A DNA stretch of 64,000 nt from positions 2,997,501 to 3,061,500 of the forward strand of contig NC_089438.1 in the NCBI RefSeq assembly GCF_026210795.1, written 5' to 3'. A program made the translations under genes and the position numbers. This DNA is from Rhizophagus irregularis. Its lineage: Eukaryota > Glomeromycota > Glomeromycetes > Glomerales > Glomeraceae. This document shows positions 34,421 through 45,261 of this stretch, piece by piece; the stretch's first letter is position 1, and each line of letters opens with the position of its first letter. The notes under the pieces were generated by a model. It did not search any database, was not told the origin of the DNA, and saw only the letters and a program-made list of their open reading frames with translations.

Positions 34421-35155
34421 TCTATAAAAGTACATTAGTTCGTTCCGTTCCGATGTGTGAAACGTGTGACAGGTTACGCCAAAATGCCAAATTATTTGCC
34501 TACCGTACTATTAGAGACAAGAATTTGATTGGTTCATCATCATCATCTTTATGATAAAAGACTTTTCTCTTCCCTTTTTCTTCCCCTTTTCATGTTCTAA
34601 AAATATATTTTAATATTTAAAAGTTTTTGTTATTTGTTATTTAATAAAGTTAAACATTATTCACCAGCAGCAGAACTTCAGGTGTAAAATATTATTATAA
34701 ATATTTCATAACAAACGCAGTTTATAGAAATTTCACAACATAATTTCAGCATTTGGTATTAAACGGGTGAAAAATGCTTAAAGATAGTTGTTTATGAGGT
34801 ATGAGATACTTGTATATTAATTTGTATTGATTTTCATTAATTTAAATTGAAGTTCATGTATATTGATTTTTATGGAACTAGCTTAAATATTTGTGGAGTT
34901 ATAATTTTTTTTTTTTAATAATACTCGGAAGCGTTTTTAATAAATATTTCATAACTTTCATGTAAATATAATAAAATTGTGCAAAAATATTAATCCTTTT
35001 ATATGATGATATTTAAAAGTATGCAAAATACACATTTTTAAAAGCGCAAAAATATTTTTCTAAGATATCACATGAAAAAATGCGAAGTCAAATTTATGAC
35101 AGTCAAGCAAATTGACATTTGCAGTTGTACTCTAAAATAATATATTTGGCATAGC
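34421..35155. other. AT-rich spacer
   Basis: A (CAT)n run at about 34538-34549; otherwise nothing recognised. Confidence 0.3.
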
Positions 35156-35159
35156 CTGT

Positions 35160-36525
35160 CACACATTCACCCACTCATCTTAGGCGCCGATCAAAGGTAT
35201 AACCTTACTATTTATGTCACAACTTTTGGGCAAAATGTAAAGCTGGCCCACCAGAATTCGGATATGATGTCCTTATTAATAAGGATTCTAGACACACAGT
35301 GTCTTATTATTAGATCTTCATAAGCTAGAATTCAGACCAAATGTAATGCTGGCTCAGACATCTGGTATCCTTATTAAATGGGATTCCAGATATAGAGTCT
35401 TAGAGTCTTATATAATTAGGTTTCGATACTGAAATCCGGACATTTGATGTCCTTATTAGCATGAGATTCTAGGAACTGGGCATCTGATATCCCTGTTAGC
35501 ATGAATTCTGAAGTCTGGATATACAAAATTTGCATATTTAACTTTTGATCAAACAAACTGTAAATAATATATATATAAGTAAGGGTCTACCTTATTAAGT
35601 ATAATGCAAGAATTACTGATCATCATTTATAAACTTTGATCTTAAGAAGTGATATTTATGTCTTTATTAAAAAGTTTTTTATTTAATAAATAAAGTTATG
35701 TATTTTTGCTAATTTGAGAAAAGACAAGGAAATTTTTGCCTGCCGATTTTATGCACTTAAATTGATAAAATTATCAAAGATATACACAAATGCAACATTA
35801 AATATTATAACTTTTTAAGAATATCATACTTTCATACTTTAATATTAATAAGATATAAATAAACAGCAAAAGTTTATTTTGAAAGAAACTGAAAAAGTTG
35901 AAAATTATAAACAATAAAATTATTTTACTTGTAATATTTATTAAATAAAAATTTATATAATAAATTAAAATTATAAACAATAGAATTATTTGGCTTGTAA
36001 TATTTATTAAATAAAAATTTATATAATAAATGTAAAATTCAAATTAAAATATGATTTACTTATTAATAAATTTAGTCTTATATAATAATAACTAATTATT
36101 TTGCATTAATTTATTGACTAATTATAATAAATATATAAATACGAATTTTTTAAAATTATGTGTCTGGACTCCTTATTAAGGATATCATATATCCGAATTC
36201 TGGGCCAGAATTACATTTGGCCCAAATTTTAGCTATGGGAAACCTAATAAATAATAAGACACTGTGTGTTTGGAATCCTATTAATAAGGACATCAGATAT
36301 CCGAGTCAGCATAATTCCACATGAATTTTTTCAATATTGGGTAGTCTTGTAAAGTTCGGCCCAAGTTATGTAGTCTACGGGAACAAGACATTGGAATGAT
36401 TGGATGTCCGAGTGAGCTGCCCATGGGCCGCCCATATAAGGTTATAACATATACACTTGTGACATAAATAGTAGGGTTATAACCTTTGATGATCACCTGA
36501 GTCTGAGTGGGTGTATGTGTGCACC
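35160..36525. mobile_element. Long-armed foldback (MITE-like) element, about 1.37 kb
   Basis: The outer ends are inverted: CACACATTCACCCACTC (left, about 35160) and the complement of CACACATACACCCACTC (right, ending about 36521). Next inside are matching TCAAAGGTATAACC / TCAAAGGTTATAACC and ACTATTTATGTCACAA. Further in, GGATATGATGTCCTTATTAA and ACACACAGTGTCTTATTATT of the left arm match the complement of the right arm, so the arms are roughly 260-370 bp. The core is AT-rich and contains a 66-bp tandem duplication (about 35895-36030). There is no transposase; no unambiguous target duplication was found, so exact ends are approximate. Non-autonomous foldback elements of this shape are often Mutator-like, but that is inference. 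Confidence 0.7.
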
Positions 36526-36658
36526 CCACTCCAGACGTTACAGATACTAGGTAAAAGTATGACGTGAATTAATGATTGGCTACGTCTCTTTTCTTTATAC
36601 ATCAAGAAAATATCATACAACATGCATATAAATGACTGGCATTATCTCTATCTTTTAG

Positions 36659-37182
36659 GGCGGATTTGGATTTTTTCCACATTTTACAAAGAATTGTTTT
36701 TAATATTAAAACAAATGAAATGTACTGTAAATAAAAAATACGATCATATAATCTTATTTTCAAAAATAATCAAACCCAAAAAAAGTTTGCATAATTGCAT
36801 CATATTTATACATGTTAAAAATTTTATGGAAATGTTCAAAGTCAGGAGATTCACGGATCATTCACGGAAAATGAAAATAATTTAAAAAATTCCGTGATAT
36901 AAGGTTATTAATTTGAGCCTTTTACGGAAAAAAAGATGGAATATAAAAACGGATCAACTTTTTTTACAGGGTAAATATATAAATATAAATTATTACACAA
37001 ATGAAAGAAGATTTGAGGTAAATAATAATTTGATAATTTTTTTTCGCACCTATCTCACGTTCTTTTTAGTTAGAAGATTTTTGATGGTTATTTTCTCGTC
37101 CCAAAAAACTTTAATATTATTATTCGTATTCGCAAAATTTACATTTGGACGGATTTGGTGATCGACATTCCGAAATCCGCCC
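36659..37182. mobile_element. Candidate short TIR element (GGGCGGATTT ends)
   Basis: The left end GGGCGGATTTGG (36659-36670) and the right end CCGAAATCCGCCC (37170-37182) are inverted relative to each other; the right end also forms a local hairpin with GGACGGATTTGG. The 524-bp interior is non-coding. The right end abuts the truncated 'EFYF' paralogue at 37183. No clear target duplication, so this is a candidate only. Confidence 0.4.
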
Positions 37183-37430
37183 AAATGAATCATATGTTGA
37201 AAATATAATTGCTGATACCAAAATTGACCTAAATGCAATGAAAATAAAACTCAAATATAGTATTATGAAGCGCAAGAGTCGTAGAATTAATAGTATTGAT
37301 GTGCAAGGTGTTTTGTATCAGATACTTCAACATTGTTAAGTATTTGGAAAAGAATTTGTTGAGGAGCGGAACTATTCCAGTTTAATCAATTGATAAGTTG
37401 TAATAATCTTGTATATTCAAAATCCAAATG
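37183..37430 (-). pseudogene. Decayed 'EFYF/LPND' family fragment
   Basis: Minus-strand pieces 'IQDYYNLSID' (stop) 'TG', then 'NTLHINTINSTTLALHNTIF' and 'EFYFH' align with 'QDYSSLPIDQTG' of the paralogue at 28.9 kb and with '[20 protein letters not shown]' plus 'EFYF' of the zinc-finger protein. The sequence breaks off just after 'EFYF', next to the GGGCGGATTT element at 37182. There are several stops and one frame change. The close match of the 'NTLHIN' segment to the zinc-finger gene suggests recent copying from a common source. Confidence 0.65.
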
Positions 37431-37489
37431 ATAATAAGTAGATAATTAATTAATTTTTTACTTTAATCTAGATGGAAGGTTTTTAAATT

Positions 37490-37886
37490 TTCTAAAAGAT
37501 GTCATATTTGCTGGATCTACCTCTTCCATGCTAACGTAAATCAATGGCAATTTCTGGATCCCCAAGTTCTTAACACGTTCATTAACTTTTGCATCATTTG
37601 TAGTGTTAGCTGTAGGAACGTCTCCTGTTAACATTCGATATATTGTTCGAAGTGAAGTGTTGATGACTTGACATTTGGGAGCAGAAGATCACAGGTACGT
37701 TGATAATTTATTCGCATTGCTCTTGTGTGATAGCGACGCGTCGGCTTGCAATTCACTCACAATACGGGTGTTCTCTTGTAAAGTTGTCAAATTTCCATAT
37801 GGAAATTGCGTTAAAAGAGGTTTTTTTTGGGAAAAGAATAGGTATTTATTACCCAAAAACATAGCCAACACCTCCTTTGCTTGCAT
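37490..37886 (-). pseudogene. Unrecognised coding fragment with one stop
   Basis: One minus-strand frame runs from ATG 37886 ('MQAKEVLAMFLGNKYLF') through 'ENTRIVSELQADASLSHKS' to a TGA at about 37689, then continues in the same frame 'SLRTIYRMLTGDVPTANTT', 'KVNERVKNLGIQKLPLIYV' and 'MEEVDPANMTSF'. The composition is balanced and clearly protein-like, so a 130-residue protein fragment is likely, broken by one nonsense codon and lacking an obvious end. I do not recognise the family. It sits between two decayed regions of the mobile-element cluster. Confidence 0.4.
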
Positions 37887-37899
37887 AATTGACTAGACA

Positions 37900-38093
37900 C
37901 CATTAATCGTAAATGATTAAGTTCCTCAACTTAAAATGAAATCATGTTCAACCATAATATAGACTGTATAGTATATATAATAAAATAATCAACAAATCGC
38001 AGAAACATGTGCACATTATGTAATCGCAGCTACAATTAGTGACTTTAGATTATAAAAAGGATCCATGCAGTATAAAACCTTTAAAAGTTTATT
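37900..38093. other. AT-rich spacer
   Basis: Nothing seen. Confidence 0.3.
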
Positions 38094-39555
38094 TCTCCCT
38101 ATAAAAAAATTGGATACGTTTTTTATAAAGTTTTTATACGATTTTTTTCCTTAGAAATAACGTATCATAATAGGATACGGAAAAATGCACAATTCCGTAT
38201 CACTAAAAATATGGTTTGGATACGGAATTTGCACGGAATACATATGGAATTTACATGATTTGATCACTGATTTTATCACGAAATTTATACGATTTGGTCA
38301 CTGAATTTACTATTTGTATTACAGTTTACTATAATTATATTTACATAAATCTAATTTTACTTTATTAAATTAAATAAAAAATAAAAAATAAACAAAATAC
38401 AAATACATTATGAAAATTCCCTCTTTATTAAGGCCACCTATTGCAACCAAAATTATCTATAAGTTCAGGTTCATTTGGAGTCAAACAACCTAAAAAAAAC
38501 AAAAAAGAACGTCTAACTTAATTGAAAACAAAACCCCCCTTCATATAGTATCTGCAATCGTCCAAGTCACCAAAGGTCAGCATTCCTACAAAAAAAGAAA
38601 GAGAACTCCAGAATGTCTGACCTACATAAATGAAAAGAATTATGAAGCATCTGATGAAAAAGAAACAAAAACAACAAAATAAATCCAAAACTGACCTACA
38701 AAAAAAGAAGACTCTGAAGCAACAAAACTGAAACAACCTACAAAAAGAAAAGAATCTGAACCCAACTTACAAAAAAAAAAAAGAAAATTTGAACTGACCT
38801 AAAAAAAGAAAAAAATCCTGAACAATCCTACAAAAAGGAAAGGACTCCCAAACTGATCTACAAAAAAACTGAATCTTCTCACAAAAAAAAATCTGCTGGC
38901 CTATGAAATAAAAAAAGGGATAAATATAAATAAAAAAGAAAGGGGAATAAAGAATAAATCAAAAAAAATATTTTTTTAAAAAGAGGGTAACGAAGTTAGG
39001 AGAGTTAAAAAAAATTTTTTTTTTAAAGGGAGGACGTCAAAGTTAGAAAAATAAAAAATTTTTTATAAAGAGGAAATAGAAATAGAAAGAAGAAAATTTT
39101 TAGAAGAGTGGGAATAAAAGAATAAAATCAAAAAAAATTTTTTTTTTTAAGGGAGTGAGTGAGTGACGAAAAAAAATTTTTTTTTTAAAGAAGTGATGAA
39201 AAAGAAAAATTTTTAAAGTGAGGTACGAAAAAAAAAATTTTTTTTTTAAAAGGGGGGGTGACGAAAAAAGAAGAAAAATTTAGAAAAAATAACAAGAGAA
39301 AAGAGAAGAAAAAGAAAGACAGAAAGGAAGATCGGAAGATCAAACTCATCAAAGTAAGGGTTTATATAAAAAACAAAAAACGTATCATAACAAAACAATA
39401 AACAATCACGTGATCTCGTGTTATGATACGAGATTTTTGTAAAATTATTTTCTAAAAATATTAAGTTTAAAAATTCCGTATACATTCCGTATGATTAATT
39501 TTTTCCGTATACATTAGTTTTTTTAGATTATATAGAAAACTAGAGTCATACCCTA

Positions 39556-39572
39556 GGGCCGGTGACCGGCCC
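39556..39572. repeat. GC-rich palindrome GGGCCGGTGACCGGCCC
   Basis: A 17-base inverted repeat around a central G, 30 bp inside the left boundary of the nested insertion. GGGCCGGTGACC also occurs at about 23270. Confidence 0.7.
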
Positions 39573-39949
39573 TTACTAAGAGTAGGATATATACCATAAA
39601 TTTTAACACTTATTTGCAGAAACAATAATATTGGTAATAAATAATTTAATTTATTTTTTTTTGTATTTTGATTCAATAATTTTGTAATTGGCTTTAAAAG
39701 AAGAAATATTATGATTTTTTTTAATTTATAAAAAACATTTAACAATTTTTTTTAAAAAAAATTTTTCAGTTTCTAACCATGCTGTAGTAAACTTTTTAAA
39801 AATTTTATATAAAACGTATATTATAATTTATATTCATATTTAAAATAAAATTATTCAATAAAATTTATTTCACACAATCAAATTTGGGACAATTCTATGT
39901 CCACATTTTTTTTTATTTGTGTAATATATATAATTTTTTTTAATAAATC

Positions 39950-40670
39950 AATTCATGTAATATATTTTAATAAGTAAATTCATATAATTTTTTTTTGATA
40001 ATTAAATTCGTATAATGTTTTTTAATAAATAATTTTTTTTTTATATATAATGCTTTTATTCTAATAAATAAATTCATATAATGTTTTTTTTAATAAATAA
40101 ATTCATGTAATGTTTTTTTTAATAAATAAATTCATGTAATGTTTTTTTTAATAAATAAATTCATGTAATGTTTTTTTTAAAATAAATTTGTATAATATTT
40201 TTTTAGTAAAAAAATTTAATAAATTCGGGTATATAATTTTTTTAATAAATCAATTCATGTAATATATATTTTAATAAGTAAACTCGTTAATTTTTTTTAA
40301 TAATTAAATTTGTATAATGTTTTTAAATAATCACTAAATCTGTATAATGCTTTTTTTTAATAAATAAACTCATATAATGTTTTTTAATAAATAAATTTAT
40401 ATAATTTTTTTTTAACATATAATGCTTTTGTTCTTTGATAAATAAATTCATATAATGTTTTTTTTTAATAAATAAATTTATATAATGTTTTTTTTTAATA
40501 AATAAATTTATATAATGTTTTTTTTTTAAAATAAATTTGTATAATATTTTTTTAATAAATAAATTTAATAAATTCGAGTATATGTATTTTTTTAACAAAA
40601 TAAAATTCGGATATATATTTTTAACAAAATTCGGATGTATATATATATATTAATAAAATTTGGATATACA
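39950..40670. repeat. AT-rich minisatellite, about 28-30 bp unit
   Basis: Many copies of AATAAATAAATTCATATAAT followed by G and a T tract, changing toward the right into AAATTCGGATATATAT variants. The repeats explain the long biased K/I/N/L frame on the minus strand (40323-40598). Confidence 0.75.
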
Positions 40671-40675
40671 TATAT

Positions 40676-41528
40676 CAGTGTTCGGCAAATGACTTGAAAT
40701 GAACAAATGACTCAAATGACAAGTCATTTGTCATTTGTCATTTGCAACTCAAATGACCTGTCATTTAAGTCATTTGAAAAATATTAAATATTCTGAGAAT
40801 TTTTATTAATTATTTTGTTTATTTTAATTAAGAAAACAAAAATATTAAAACAAAATTGGTTTTAATATATATAATCAAAAAAGTTCCAATAGTAGTAAAG
40901 ATTTTTTAATCACGTGATTTTGTTATTATTTTACAGGTTATTATTTGTTAATAATATTATTATAGACAGGATTATTTCACTTATAATTATTTCACTAATG
41001 ATCATTTTATCCACACAGATAAAAGTTAATTGATTTTGCAAAAAAATATTTAATTGTAACACATGTAGTGGATCTCATTTTTCACCATTTTTATATATAA
41101 TTGTTGTCTTTATTTAATCATAAGATGGCCATAATATTGCATATAATTATATAATAAAATTATATATAATAAATAACATATCAGATAGTATTATCACTTT
41201 AATAATTATGGTTGTGTTATTTATTATTTTCAGATTACAGTAAAAAATAAATAATTTGGTGAAATTGATTCTTTTGTGATTATTTCGATTACCTCCTTCC
41301 TTTTTTGTACATCACGTAATTATAAATTGTCCAATAATCTTTAAATATTTTAATGACAAATGACCAAATGACAAAGGACGCAAATGACAGTCAAATGATA
41401 CCCAATCATTTGGCATTTGTCATTTCGCGAATAATTCAAATGCCAAATGCCAAATGATGGGGTGTCATTTGACCAAATGACTCCTAATCCGAAAAATGGT
41501 CAAATGACCAGGTCATTTCCGAACACTG
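40676..41528. mobile_element. hAT-type non-autonomous element (MITE), 853 bp
   Basis: It begins CAGTGTTCGG and ends CCGAACACTG, and is flanked by a perfect 8-bp duplication ACATATAT (40668-40675 and 41529-41536), both diagnostic of hAT elements. Within about 120 bp of the left end and 190 bp of the right end the octamer CAAATGAC and its complement GTCATTTG recur many times in both directions, the arrangement expected of subterminal transposase-binding sites. The AT-rich interior has no coding capacity, so movement would depend on a transposase from elsewhere. Confidence 0.9.
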
Positions 41529-41536
41529 ACATATAT

Positions 41537-41895
41537 ATATTTTAATAAAATTTGAATATATTTTTTTTAATTCGGATATATATATTTGGGTAACATTATT
41601 TGGCAACCTGTCATGACGACCCTATCACGTAACGTAATAAAATTTTAATTGGCTGATTTTTCATTTTTGATCAGTTAATTTTTAAAGAATATTTTATTTA
41701 CAGTAAAATTTTATTTGTTAAATACAATATTAAAACTATAAAATTATACACTTAGTGGATTATATTTTATTGATTAGAGAAATAAAAACTAATAATAATG
41801 GTAAATAGTTATAAAAAAAAAGAAAAATTACAATGATAAAATGAAAAAAATGCTAATAAATAAGCAAAAAAAGGAAATAAGAAGATATAACATTA
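41537..41895. other. AT-rich spacer within the nested insertion
   Basis: The TCGGATATATATAT repeat resumes after the MITE (to about 41590). Nothing else seen. Confidence 0.3.
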
Positions 41896-42720
41896 ATAAT
41901 TATGAAAGAAAAAAGGAAACAAAAAGAAATGACATGGGATAAAAAGAAAAGAAATGAAAAAAAGTGTAAAAAGGATAATAAGGACAAAAGGAAGTGTAAT
42001 AAGATGATAAGGATGAAAGGGAAGTGAAAGGGAAATGTAAAAGAAGTGAAAAGGCTGTTAGAAGATGAAAAGAAAGTGAGAAATATGATAGTGAACGAAA
42101 ATGAAGGGAGAAGGAAGTAAAAAGGATGATAGGAGATGAAAAGGAAGTGAGAAAGATGATAGTGAACGAAAATGAAGTGAGAAGGAAGTAAAGGGGTGAT
42201 AGGAGATGAAAAGGAAGTGAGAAAGATGATGGTGAACGAAAATGAAGTGAAAGGATGATAGAAGATGAAAAAGAAGTGAGAAAGATGATAGTGAACGAAA
42301 ATGAAGTGAAAAGAAAGTAAAAAGAATGATAGGAGATAAAAAAGAAGTAAGAAAGATGATGGTGAACAAACGGGAAGTGAGAAGGAAGTGTAAAGGGTGA
42401 TAGGAAAAGAAAAGAAAGCAAAAATAATAATGAAAAATAAAAGAAATAAAAGGATGATGGAGAATAAAAAAGAAGTAAAAAGGTGAAAGAAATAAAATAA
42501 TAAAGGGTAAAAAAGAAGTGAAAAGAATGATAGAAAGACGAAAAAAAGTGAAGAAAAAATAATCAAAAACACCACCCATAAAAAAAGGAACAAAGAAATG
42601 ACTGGTTAGTATTATTTCAAATAAAATGAAAAAGTAATAAAAACAGAAAGATATAAAAAGTAATAAAGCAAGAAAGACATACATCAAATAAAAAGAAGCC
42701 ATCCCATTATCTAAAGAAAA
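41896..42720 (+). repeat. Purine-rich tract with about 70-bp minisatellite
   Basis: The plus strand is almost entirely purine for some 800 bp. From about 42080 to 42420 there are about five copies of a unit containing GATGATAGTGAACGAAAATG and AGGAGATGAAAAGGAAGTGA, with period near 60-72 bp. The long F/S/L-rich minus-strand frames over it (42058-42702, 41853-42593, 41900-42421) are the translated complement of this tract and I do not believe they are genes. Confidence 0.8.
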
Positions 42721-43075
42721 AAAATAAAGTTAGCATTAATAATAAAGTAAAGAGTCATTAAATACAATAAAATAACAAAAAAAAACAAAAAAAAATGCCT
42801 TAAAAAAAGTCATTTTCAAGCCAAAATAGCACTGCAATAAAAAAAAAGGAAAAAAAAATTATCGTTATCTAATAAACAAATAAACATTTATCAGATGACG
42901 CGATGATCATGTTTGTGTAGCCAATCAAAAAATATAAATTTATTACATAATCAGGGTCACCATGTTGCCTTTTTTATAAAATTAAGATATATTTTTTTAT
43001 ATATATTTTGACCTTCAATTCCTATTATAATCACAAGAATTAGCCTCCTGAACAATGTATACGAATAATAAATAT

Positions 43076-43190
43076 TTCCTTGATGTTAATATATAGTTAG
43101 CTCTTAGATATTTGGCCAGTCAATTCATAATTCCTTGATGTCAATATATGGTTAGCTCTTGGATTTTGATCAACCAATTTCATGCTGCAA
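43076..43190. repeat. Tandem duplication of about 57 bp, followed by (CAATAT)n
   Basis: TTCCTTGATGTTAATATATA and TTCCTTGATGTCAATATATG start two adjacent copies, both continuing GTTAGCTCTT. A CAATAT hexamer run lies at about 43240-43290. Confidence 0.65.
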
Positions 43191-43465
43191 ATCATGATCA
43201 ATTTTTTTTTTATATAAACGACCATTGTTCGTAATATTGAACTCAATATCAACTCAATATCAATACCAATATCAATATCAATATCAATAATATAAAAAAC
43301 GTACCCTATACTTAGCGCATAAGAGCTAACCAAATTAGTAAAATTTTCCTTCCTTTCCAGGATAGCACGATTAGCAGAACAACCAATCACAAGGAATATC
43401 ACTATTAAAATGAAGATCACCTGATATCATTAACTATATAGCGTGATCTGTATATGGTGTCAACA

Positions 43466-43640
43466 AGTACAGTATGGAATCCTATGTATATATGTATGGT
43501 GGTCAATGTATGGTATGTATGGTGTTAATTTTCATACGGTATAGTTATCACAATAGTAATATACTATACATGAGCCACCATACATCCATACATAGGTCAC
43601 CATACATACATACATAGGATTCCATACTGTACTTGTTTTC
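43466..43640. mobile_element. Small foldback element, about 175 bp
   Basis: The left arm AACAAGTACAGTATGGAATC continues CTATGTATATATGTATGGTGG; the right arm is its complement, from CCACCATACAT to GATTCCATACTGTACTTGTT, with partial duplication of the ATACATAC part. It could fold into one long hairpin. No target duplication is certain. It lies just inside the right boundary of the nested insertion. Confidence 0.6.
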
Positions 43641-43779
43641 GTCACCCCCGTTTTTTTAAAAAATGTTCAAAAATGAATTGCTTATTAAATATACGGAATT
43701 TGTATACGGAATCTATAGAAACGTACATAAAATGTATATAAAACGTATCCTTTCCGTATACATATTTCTTATAGGGTCT

Positions 43780-44232
43780 CGTAATAAGAATACTGTGAAA
43801 AGTTAATTGTTATAAAAATGTTCGACAACGTCAAAAATTTTGCAAAATTAAAGATCAGAGACTTTCATCTTCATAGACAATCGTATACTCGCCCTCTAGC
43901 CCATCCATAATAAGACCGTTTAAACACATGATGATATTGTTGTTCTTAATGACAAAATATTCAGATAAACTTTTTTTTAAGCATCCATGAATTATCATTT
44001 TTTCACGAAATTACTTTAAAATAAGAATAGCAAATAAAACAAAATGTATAGGTTACTTAAGCTTGACTATAGGAAGGTACGTAATTCAGTTTATTTTTAA
44101 ATCTTTTTAATTTTTAAAAAACTTTATTAATAGATTATTAATAGAAAAATTTCCATATAAGGATAATTCAAATTTTGCTATATAACAATTTAAATGTAAA
44201 CCTTTTTATTATCATTTGGATTTTGGAAAAGC
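43780..44232. other. Spacer and 5' flank of the decayed paralogue
   Basis: AT-rich; nothing recognised besides the upstream region of the fragment that starts at 44233. Confidence 0.3.
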
Positions 44233-44756
44233 ATGAATTTAAATAACAAACTGCACAAAGGTTACTCTAATTTACCAATGGATTAAACTGGAAATAGCTT
44301 CGCTTCCTTGCAATTCTTGACAACAATAATAGTGTAAGAATGTCTAATACTTTCATTAATACTGCAACCCCTGTACCTCATAAATTTGAATTTTACTTAT
44401 TTTACTTTCCATTACCGAACGATTCACATATATCACGTGACATAATGACGTGTACCAAACTAGAAAATGCGCGACTCTTGAATGAAAGAATTAATCTTAT
44501 TATTTCTGATTACCAGTTATCGCATCGTTATAATACAATCTTACATTCAAGTCATTCAACAACGAATTCAGCAAGAAATTCAACATCCTGTCGTTTATAA
44601 ACAAAATAATATTCAATAAAAATCCTTCGATACTATGAGAATTCAACCTACTCCCAAGCGTATTCGGATAATAATGCTTATAATAATAATGCTTCAATTT
44701 TAAACGGGTCTATTTCTTATGATGTGCAAGACATGGGATTTCAGAATTCTTCCTAA
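44233..44756 (+). pseudogene. 'EFYF/LPND' family pseudogene, nearly full length without zinc fingers
   Basis: ATG 44233 opens 'MNLNNKLHKGYSNLPMD', a stop, 'TGNSFASLQF', a 1-bp shift, then 'NTFINTATPVPHKFEFY', 'FPLPNDSHISRDIMTCTK', 'LENARLLNERIN', '[12 protein letters not shown]', two more changes of frame, and 'YSQAYSDNNAYN', 'NGSISYDVQDMGFQNSS' and TAA. This runs the whole length of the module and ends like the zinc-finger protein ('[11 protein letters not shown]...FQNSP'), so it is homologous to its C-terminal half. The N-terminus matches the zinc-finger-free paralogue at 28.9 kb. Stops and shifts make it a pseudogene, although an 86-codon frame (44340-44600) survives. Confidence 0.7.
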
Positions 44757-45260
44757 TAAGGACCAGGTTCGATTAATACAATTATTTCATTTCGGGTAAA
44801 ATGCTTCTTTTAAATTTACCACTATGTTTTTTCATCAGCTGTTAAATTTAGAGATAATATTAGCTTGAAGTCTTAAACATTCCTAAGATAATAAAATAAC
44901 AATATTTGTTAAACACATTTTTAATTTTCTTGACTAACTATCCTTCTACGTGCATAGCGCACCCTTAAAATAAATTGCATAAAATTTACGTATTTTGTAA
45001 TATTTTTTTTTTTTTTTACATTGAACTACTCAAACTTTCATATAGTAATTTTTATAATACTATAAACACTTATTCTACACAGTCTATAAATTTTTTTAAA
45101 AAAACTTCATTCGAATTGTACGGAAAATTAAGAAAAAATAAAAAATATTTATGTAAAAATAGTCCATGGACAAGAAATTAAAATCGAACTTTTACATTTG
45201 GTATTGAATAATTGTTATAATTCGGTATATTGATATGTAACACGATTGAAACATGTATTT
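44757..45260. other. AT-rich spacer
   Basis: No recognised feature. Confidence 0.3.
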
Positions 45261-45261
45261 G

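Larger units (their letters stand above)
39517..43658. mobile_element. 4.1-kb insertion nested in transposon copy 1
   Basis: The inserted DNA (39526-43649) is bounded by the 9-bp direct repeat GTTTTTTTA at 39517-39525 and 43650-43658, and copy 2 shows the uninterrupted site. It holds a GC-rich palindrome at 39556-39572, AT-rich minisatellite, a hAT-type MITE, a purine-rich minisatellite and a small foldback element. A 9-bp duplication is typical of Mutator-like elements, but the repeat is low-complexity and no good terminal inverted repeat is seen, so the mechanism is open. No intact gene lies within. Confidence 0.6.
38097..43776 (-). mobile_element. CCCTATA-ended DNA transposon, copy 1, split by a nested insertion
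   Basis: The left end is CCCTATAAAAAAATTGGATAC; the right end is the complement of CCCTATAAGAAATATGTATAC. A 3-bp duplication TCT flanks the whole (38094-38096 and 43777-43779). The body 38097-39525 matches 45274-46807 in inverted orientation. The missing end of about 125 bp is found at 43650-43776, so the element was split by a 4124-bp insertion. Without the insertion its length is about 1547 bp, against 1534 for copy 2. It encodes no transposase, so it is non-autonomous. Three-base duplications of differing sequence suggest a CMC/EnSpm-like (or Plavaka-like) family, by inference. Repeated A8T8 tracts make it rich in small palindromes. Confidence 0.85.

Noticed and set aside
37050-37238. Overlapping 62- and 64-codon frames on opposite strands
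   Set aside because: They cross the end of a candidate TIR element and a decayed paralogue; neither is a consistent reading.
39246-39485. Frame shared by both copies of the CCCTATA element ('MYTEFLNLIF')
   Set aside because: Conserved only because the DNA is duplicated; no transposase motif, and hydrophobic AT-type composition.
40323-40598. 91-codon minus-strand frame with NLFIKKKHY repeats
   Set aside because: It is a translated AT-rich minisatellite.
41853-42702. Three long overlapping F/S/L-rich minus-strand frames of 173-246 codons
   Set aside because: They are the complement of a purine-rich minisatellite; all three frames are open for the same compositional reason and no motif is present.
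43650-43776. Separate solo end of a third CCCTATA element
   Set aside because: The 9-bp repeat at both breakpoints, the matching TCT duplication and the summed length fit one split element better.
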